Below, piece by piece: positions 57,009-64,000 of a DNA stretch of 64,000 nucleotides. Source of the DNA: Odiellus spinosus (lineage: Eukaryota > Arthropoda > Arachnida > Opiliones > Phalangiidae). The notes beneath the pieces are model-generated. The model saw only the letters and a list, made by a program, of their open reading frames with translations, did no database searches and was not told the DNA's origin. A program made the translations under genes and the position numbers. Position 1 is the stretch's first letter. Every line of letters begins with the position of its first letter. The stretch spans positions 11,100,501 to 11,164,500 of the forward strand of contig OY987226.1 in assembly GCA_963920705.1 (NCBI GenBank). The letters are read 5' to 3'.

Positions 57009-58306
57009 ATGGCCGCCACCATGGCAACACAAGCTTTGCAAGGTTTTAAGCATCTTAAAGAACAACGAATGAACCAAGTCACGGATAAAAGCAGGAAACA
57101 AAGTTTTGACCTTCCAATCGTGGATTTAATCAACAGAATTAACGATCATCCTGATTATTTCACCACAAGTAGTTGTTCTGGAAGAATAGTTATTTTTAGT
57201 AATCAGGAAGAAGTAAGTAATCTCTAAGCCTTGGCTACTCGTTTAAATGGTTACCTGAGTTTTTATAATTACTTTTCACATCGAGTTTTAGAGACTCTTT
57301 GTTTGTTTTGTATAAAATAGTTATAGAAACTTATAATCCATACTTTAAATACGTTAATTGTACGTTTTTAACTTCGCAGAATTTAGAAAAACCAATAAAA
57401 CAGGGATTCGTGTGGCTTTTGGTCTCTCACGAAGAGATCCAATGGGAAACTGTGGTAAGTTGCTAAAGCCATCTAGTGTCGAGATTGTCTAAAAACGGAA
57501 CCGCGAATTTAAAATATTTTTAACATGTGCTTCTTAGATTGAAAGTGTTTCCAAATCAAGTGATTCGTCAGTGTTAAAGTTTGAAGCTTTTATTTTACAC
57601 GTACGCTGTGCCAATTTAACCGCTGCCCAGAATATGGTAATATTTCAAATTATAAAATAGGAGGGACGAAATGAAAGGCTAATTTCTTCGATTTATTTTA
57701 ATAGATGCATGTTTGTGTTTCGGCTGGTTATAGAAATTCAGGACTAACTGTAGGAAAGAAAGGCAACATAACGCTAGTAAATTTAAACATAAATACCTTA
57801 AAATCCATTAAAATTCTAACCATAATTAAAACAAAAACTAGGCTGTCAGAAGTTCTACATCCTTTGAAGTTCCACTATCACAAAACGGAGAACTATTAGT
57901 TTCAAATAAGGTTTGAAAACAAATTTTTATTTTCTTGGAAAATGCTTAATGAACTTTAATTATTCGTGATTTTTTATAGTATATAAAATATGTCGTTGAT
58001 ATTGCGAACAAAAAGATGAGAGACAACTTAAGTAGGATAAAAAGGTACTATAAAATATAAGCTTAGTTCAGCGACCGTAGCATACCAGAGACAACACGAA
58101 AACAACGTTTCTATTAAAAATATATTTGAGGCTTCGGTATGCGTCGCTGACCATGGTCATAATTGAGCTTTATATTTTCAAATAATTTGAATGTTTGCTT
58201 TAGATTGGAGGAAAATTTGTTCAAATTTCTCGGAGATATCAAATCAGTTGAAGAAAATGAATATGATAACGAACAATATGTCGTTAATTGCGTAATTGAT
58301 GATTAA
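57009..58306 (+). CDS. TYW3: TYW3, tRNA-Phe wybutosine-synthesis methyltransferase (228 aa, 7 exons)
   Basis: TYW3 uses SAM to methylate the N4 of the wybutosine precursor at position 37 of tRNA-Phe, a mid-pathway step in the cytosol that helps keep the reading frame. Exons are 57009-57212, 57380-57454, 57538-57636, 57705-57776, 57842-57910, 57980-58044 and 58204-58306. All introns are GT-AG and the frame is intact (687 coding bases). Signatures are YFTTSSCSGRI in exon 1, GFVWLLVSHEEI in exon 2, LKFEAFILHVRC in exon 3, SAGYRNSGLTVGKKG in exon 4 and FEVPLSQNGELL in exon 5. The fifth intron-exon step matters: without removing the 65-base intron at 57777 the frame runs into unrelated sequence. 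It is slightly shorter than the human protein, mainly in the C-terminal tail. A second in-frame ATG at 57021 sits in GCCGCCACCATGG and may be the real start. Confidence 0.95.
58046..58185. mobile_element. Foldback hairpin filling the last TYW3 intron
   Basis: AAAATATAAGCTTAGTTCAG and CGACCGTAGCATACC pair with GGTATGCGTCGCTGACC and GAGCTTTATATTTT. The hairpin takes up about 140 of the 159 intron bases. It is probably a small foldback transposon inside the intron. Confidence 0.75.
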
Positions 58307-58423
58307 ATCTTACTTAGTTTGTATATAATACATTTAAAACGTTGTAAAATCATTCATTACATGTAGTTCATTTAAAACCCTTTAAAATTGGGTCTTAAAA
58401 CTGTCAAATTTTGTTTTTATAAA

Positions 58424-58429
58424 AATAAA
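58424..58429 (+). terminator. Polyadenylation signal AATAAA of TYW3
   Basis: AATAAA 118 bases past the TYW3 stop, in the 347-base gap before the convergent acyltransferase gene. Confidence 0.5.
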
Positions 58430-58653
58430 AATTGTTTCTCTTAATGTGAAGATTTTTTTTGATGAAATTGATGATTAAATTCTATATCTTCTGAATGTTC
58501 TGATGCAATACATAGCATTATTGCGCTATAATCCAATTTTGGTAAAGGCATGGTTCATTTGGAGCAGTTTTATATCACAAATAACTGAGTCATAACTTAT
58601 TTGTAGTTCATTATAAAAATATTTGAGCTCTTTTTAGGTGATATGACTTTTGA

Positions 58654-61600
58654 TCAACCTTTAACGCCTTTGGTACTCGATGAACTTGCCGATGGCATTG
58701 CCGATTGTAAGTCGTCAATATTGGTCACGTACTGTCGGCTAGGTGTAGGTGATATACTACCGCTCGAACCAATAGCGACCCGGTACAATTTCAATAATGG
58801 ACCCGCAAATATGACGTAGGCGATAGCGGAAAACACGAAAGTACCAACGCAAAAACCTAGAGAATTAACTACCTGAAAACAGAAATACTCAACGATTAAA
58901 TCAGTTTAACCTTTTGACCTCAATTGATGACCCAATTAACCCATAAAAAAATGTATAAAAACTATTCGGACTTACAATCTCTGGGTATCCTAAGAAAAAG
59001 TTGATTCTGGATTGACCATGGTAGTAAAATAATACAAGAGGGTGAATGACGTAAGCCAAATAAGTCATACGATCCATGGCTACAAATACTTTCCACGAAC
59101 ACAGGTCACCTAGAAAACCTATAATAGAAGAAAAAATAATCATTAGTTACTAAAATAATCATTAATAGTTAGTAAATGTTTGGCCCAACGAAAAAAGATA
59201 GCTTGATATGCCTGAGATGGTAAGCCTTTTTACGAACTCTTGGTATCCTTGGATGGATTGGAGACTTTAAGTGGTCACCGAAAACAAGACCAAGGTACAA
59301 AAGGACATCCATAATTGACACCCCGAAAGGACTAAAAGGCCTGAAAATCTGTAACCCCGTGGCAATTGGTCATTACGGTCCTATGTATATACAATCCCGT
59401 ACGTATATATGTCCCCGAGATAAAACTAATTACTAGGCACCGAAGTTACTTAAAGCTAAGCCTAATCAAGACCAATACCTAAAAATACAAATTAAAATGT
59501 TACTTTACCTGCTCCTCCTTTGGCACATAATAAAACGAAGGATCCTAAGTTAATGCCCCAAACTATCCTATACGAGGCGGCATAGAGAGCGGACAGTGTC
59601 ATGTAAGTGTCACCCCAGTATGGGAAGTGAAAAGGAACGTAGAATACCATGAAAAATGAAGCGAGAAATGTAACCCACGCAACAGACTTTGTCGTCTGTG
59701 AATAGATTAGAAATTATATAATGAAATGTTAACAGAACGAGTGAAAAATGAGTGTATACTTACGACATTCCACGTGAAATCTTGCAAAATCAAGTAACCC
59801 ACAAGCATACCGACGAAATAAGTAGCCACGTGATGGTAAGGTTTTATTAAGTCCAAACTCATCATATCGAACATGGTACTGCAAATTATGAAATAATTTC
59901 AAATAAAAAGGTTTTATGAAATGCATTCTGGTCTATGGACTTACTCGCCGTTTACAACTGGTATGGCTAAGGCTGGTGGGTATCTCTTCAAAGCGTTCAG
60001 TGTACCGGAAGCGGCAGCCGATAGCAAGATAAACATAATCTGTATGGCTATCCCAGTCTTGGGGTGACGGTATGTAATCCATAGGACTAGAACGGCTAAA
60101 ACAGTACACTGCACCACGACCGATTGCAAATACGTCTGATACATGCACTGTGGAGTACCAAGGAAAGCAATTAAAAACAATTTAGGGCTAAATGGCTCTA
60201 TTGATGCCATGAAATTAACATACGTTTTCCCCAAAATCCCAAAAATTTTGAATGAAGAGTAAATTTCTCCACCAGTTACTTCGGCACACATCAACATTTT
60301 TGTTTACTAACTCGTTCCATTCCGGACCATCACCGATCAACGGTAACATCAGAAAAGTTCCGATAGCCAAGATCATACCCCCAAAACTCCTATTCCAAAA
60401 TTTTTAATAAAAATAATTAACAATATACGAAAGATTATAATTTCTAAAACTACACTAGAGAGTTTGATAATCGACTAGATTTGTTCTATTAAAAGGGATT
60501 ATAAACCAAATTCTAAAATCTTCTGTGAACTTCGCGCTACTGGTTGTTTCCTAACATAGATTCATAGTTATAGTTAAAAGTAATCAGGTGATCAACCCTA
60601 AAATTTGCATCTAAGATAAGTTCAGTTCCAGCAAGGATTAACGTCAATATTCACTATTATTTCTCCCATAATTTTTCTAAGACGAAGATGAGTTCCGGGG
60701 CGTAGCTAAGGAGGTCAAGGGAGTCACCCCCTGCAACTTTTTCCCAGAATAAGCAAATAAGAACTGAAATTTGTTCCAACTCAATTGTCAATACGAATAT
60801 ATCAAGTATACGCTACCCTTCCAATGACACCCCTTCGCTTCGACCCCGGCGGAATCTCTTAACATAATGACTATATATTGTCGATATCTTCCAGTAGCCC
60901 CTTTAAATTGCGTCTGTTTTGTATGTTACGAACATAATGGTTATTTATTTCTGACCTTAAAACAGTGAGGGCGAGGAAAGTCAAGCTTCTGGCAACGTGG
61001 CTTCCTTTGGGGCTTCGAATACCGTACTGATACGCCGCTAGTAACCCACTGCAAACACAAAAGAAATTGAATTAACAAATAGGCGCTGAAAAACGAAACA
61101 TTAATCGGGGTCACAACGGTAAAACTATCATATTTGTCATATTATACACCCACGATGTAAATATCTGGCCAGTTAGGTAAACAATTACAGAGAAATACCG
61201 CAAATACTATACGCCCTTATAAATAATTACGCAACACCTTGCTGGTGTTATATTAAAGTGATGATGTATGAACGTTTCAACCTCACGAGTATGCTATTTT
61301 GAATATATCGTTTTGATAATATGATAAAACTAAAAATATAATCCATTAGCATTCGAAAAAAAAAATGGTGACAGCATCACTTTAATTATGATTTATTTCT
61401 CTCTTGATATAATCATTTTGAACCCGAGAATACCAGGAAAGATGCATCAATTGTATCTCCGGCTCTAAGTCCCCTTCAGCTAGTGGTAATAAGCTACAGT
61501 GATTCCAATTAAGCATCGTTCACACTCGAAGGAAAAATCGGTTACCAAACGGGTAAAAAGCGTTTTGTTTTCACTGGTTCACACTCTGACAAGACGGTTC

Positions 61601-62384
61601 GTGGCCTTTCGCCCCGGTTCCACCTAAGCTAAGGCTTAGTGTCGTTTTAAAAAATCCACAGAATTTCAAAATTATAAATAATTATCTCAAACTAATTAGT
61701 AAATCGTGTTTGTAACTCGTTGGTTAATTATTTTTGACAGAAAGTATATTTTAATCGTGTTATTTTAAGATTTGTCAGGAAATCTGTCACCCCACCTCGT
61801 TATTTTCAAAGCGGTTTGAACCGAAGCGACTTGACCAAATAGCTTCCCGAACCAACACCTGATTTCTCACGTTGGTTTAGCAACTGTCACACTAGCATTT
61901 CTTAATCGATTCGGAACTTTAAAATCAAACCGATATTCAAATCGCCAGGAATCGTTTTAAGCGTCACGTGTTCACGCATTATCTTTATAAATCGATTTAT
62001 TCTAGCTTCATTTATCGGTTGTGGAAGCCGAATCGGTATGAAACTGGTTCCCGAAGCAGATTCGAAAAATCTAATCAAATCGATTCGAGAAAAGACGGTT
62101 TCCCGTTCACACGACTCTAGCAAAACGTTTTAAAACGGTTTAAATCGACTCCAAGGCCTAGTACGAACGCGGCTTTTGATAAACAGTTATAGAAATCGGT
62201 GCATTTAAGTCTGTGTATGAACGAGGCTTTATCTTATCGCTAGAAACATATGATAGAAATCAAAACAACGTGAAAGCTGTGTTTAATTACCTTGTAAATA
62301 TCAACGTTTCGGTCGGAATTGTGCCATTTCCGAAAAGACCATGCATGAAATTCTCCCGCATCATCACGTGATTTACCTTTCGTC
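58654..62384 (-). CDS. NRF-6-like membrane acyltransferase (Acyl_transf_3), 3' eight exons
   Basis: A polytopic membrane protein of the 'nose resistant to fluoxetine' / acyltransferase-3 family, which in worms and flies acts in gut or epithelial lipid and drug transport; its reaction is not established. Exons in transcription order are 62384-62291, 61048-60956, 60389-60224, 60147-59945, 59878-59764, 59695-59509, 59118-58976 and 58872-58654, about 406 residues, with phase kept at every GT-AG junction. Family landmarks are FGNGTIPTETLIFTSGLLAA (the usual VDTFFxLSG segment), LPLIGDGPEWN, CRSNWWRNLLFIQNF, CMYQTYLQS, and MDRMTYLAYVIHPLVL near the last helices. The tail (SISPTPSRQYVTNIDDLQSA) is Ser-rich and cytosolic. 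The Cys-rich NRF domain and first helices are missing from the window; the first exon shown opens mid-codon, so the gene continues beyond base 64000. It is convergent with TYW3. The acceptor of the 59118 exon has an alternative 15 bases further in. Confidence 0.9.
61515..62178 (+). mobile_element. TIR element, family A copy plus a diverged fragment, inside an acyltransferase intron
   Basis: 61877-62178 is a nearly full forward copy: GTCACACTAGCATTTC, ATATTCAAATCGCCAGGAAT, ATCGGTATGAAACTGGTTCC, ending GTACGAACGCGGCTTTT. Upstream, 61515-61620 carries CATCGTTCACACTCG and CTGGTTCACACTCTGAC, fragments with related ends. Both lie in the intron 61049-62290. Confidence 0.75.
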
Positions 62385-64000
62385 CTGCAATGCAACGAAA
62401 AAATTATAAAAAACATTAAACAAATTAGAAACAAACCGAATAAAACTTAAATTCAAAACTTCCTGGTACGTATATACCTCGTTACAGCATTTCAAAGGTT
62501 AGATAACCAACCTTATTAGCTGGCTTATTAATTGGAAGATAGTTTCTTTTAAGGATGGATTAACAGCCTATATTTAAAATTAACGTACTGTAGGTAATCG
62601 TAGCGTATTTTGATTTAACATATAGAGTTGCATTGACCTAAAAAGCCCTGGGCTTCCCTAATCTCTTTGTAAAAATAAAATAGGGATTATAATGTTTTTG
62701 TGGGTTTCACACGATGAAATCTTAACTTTTTATAGATATAAATACGAAATATAATAAAATTTAAATAAAATAATTAACGAAACTGTTTTTCCGAGAGCGA
62801 CCATAAGAAAAACAATTTATTAAATAAACAATTTCGTAGAACTTATGGACGTACTAATCTCTTATCAATCCACTTATTTAATATACTAAATGCATTGTTT
62901 TTATATTTTTTAAAATTACACTTAACTATCGTATATAAGGATAATTTTAAATCAAATATGATTAAAATTATATTAAATCGAGACTTCAATCTAAAGGAAA
63001 GGTTGGGAATAAAAATAACTTGGCCTTATAAGAAAGGCCACAAAAACCATTGTTTTATATTATTACAAAAATATTTAATGATTTAAAAGCAATTTTGTAA
63101 ATTAAAAAAAGACTTAGGTTCCCCATAATTTTCTCTTTGTGTCACGGGAACATCTTCTCATTAGATCCGCCTATTCACTTAAAAGTTAAAGTTAATTTCG
63201 GCACCAGGATTTTTTCACATGTAGGCCCTAATTTTTGTAGCAGCTAACTTTTATAATAAAGAGGACCCCTTTGAGAGGATTTTCATGTCCGTTCGTTTGA
63301 TTTCGAGGCCCCTTTGAGTAGCTTTTGGTGCCTCATTGAAATTTACACGTAGACTATTCAGCCTACCGCCCTGGCGCCGCCTTTAGTTAAAATTAAATTT
63401 AAGTTACTTAGAAAGGTGCCAATATTATCCAAAAAGGCCTAAGCTACTAAAAATCTAATAGTATCCGGACGCGCTCAAAAAATATTTCGTGTATGCGAGC
63501 GCGGAGAGAAGAGAGATAGTTTTCCCTGGGTTCTGCAGACTCAAGATATTCCAGGGGAAAGAATACCAGACCAGAATAATTTTTTGTTACCTATACTATC
63601 TGTTTTCTACGGACAAAGGCATGCAGGACGGCTGATCTGGTTCTAGACTGTTTTTTTTATTTAATTTTTGTTATTTTTAATAACAAAGCTTTGAAAAGAT
63701 TCCTACATTTTTAAACATGGCCTTTCTTTCTTGATCCTGTCCTTTAACTGTTTGTAGAAGGCCATAACAATAAATAGTGAATAACAAACTTTGACGCGAT
63801 AAAATAATAGACCCTTAATATTCTTCAAAGCAAATTAATTGTATTAAAACTTGAAATTATATTTCTCTAACCATAAAATAATGACTTTTCTTCCCTGAAA
63901 AAATTTTATTTATTGAATAAATTTAACTTTTGTTTTTTATTATAATATAAAAATAAACGTTAAATTTAATTTAAGAGAAATTTTCGCAAATATTTATCAA
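62385..64000. other. Upstream intron of the acyltransferase gene, no exon found
   Basis: Very AT-rich. The missing 5' exons of the acyltransferase gene should lie here or beyond, but I saw no segment encoding the expected N-terminal motifs. No other gene. Confidence 0.45.

Noticed and set aside
62240-62434. Minus-strand frame containing HAWSFRKWHNSDRNVDIYK
   Set aside because: The exon is real, but that is the wrong frame. The frame giving FGNGTIPTETLIFT joins the next exon and matches the acyltransferase family.

Overview
This is AT-rich eukaryotic DNA, almost certainly from an arthropod and most likely an insect. The reasons are long intergenic DNA full of short tandem repeats and hairpin-type non-autonomous transposons, genes split by GT-AG introns (some only about 65 bases), animal gene families, and an interstitial block of the arthropod telomere repeat (TTAGG, read as CCTAA on the + strand). 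TYW3, a wybutosine-pathway gene, is present. Drosophila tRNA-Phe is reported to lack wybutosine, so the host is probably not a drosophilid. The species cannot be named from the sequence alone.

Six genes are supported. They are a single-exon secreted leucine-rich-repeat protein (13.4-14.8 kb, minus), Dr1/NC2-beta in three exons (28.7-29.5 kb, minus), an orphan class A GPCR in two exons (44.5-45.6 kb, plus), an unrecognised 597-residue charged protein (54.8-56.6 kb, minus), TYW3 in seven exons (57.0-58.3 kb, plus), and the 3' eight exons of an NRF-6-like membrane acyltransferase whose start lies beyond the right edge (58.65-62.4 kb, minus). The last three make a compact block. The 597-residue gene and TYW3 are head to head across 404 bases, and TYW3 and the acyltransferase are tail to tail. 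Two short ATG-plus-donor segments, at 22.55 and 34.24 kb, could be first coding exons of genes whose remaining exons I cannot find.

The rest is mostly repeats. Tandem arrays with units from about 23 to 172 bases lie at 0-0.66, 3.4-4.0, 11.2, 17.0-17.65, 18.2-18.8, 21.8, 31.0, 43.1, 46.0, 47.4-48.0 and 48.4-49.1 kb. There are at least ten foldback or terminal-inverted-repeat elements, some nested or in several copies. I saw no transposase, reverse transcriptase, integrase, viral gene, rRNA or convincing tRNA.

The most unusual structure is at 5.74-6.29 kb, where inverted arrays of a GATCGAC-based repeat flank the telomere-type tract. Exon boundaries were set by hand from reading frame, GT/AG sites and recalled family motifs. 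They should be treated as good models rather than transcript-proven ones.
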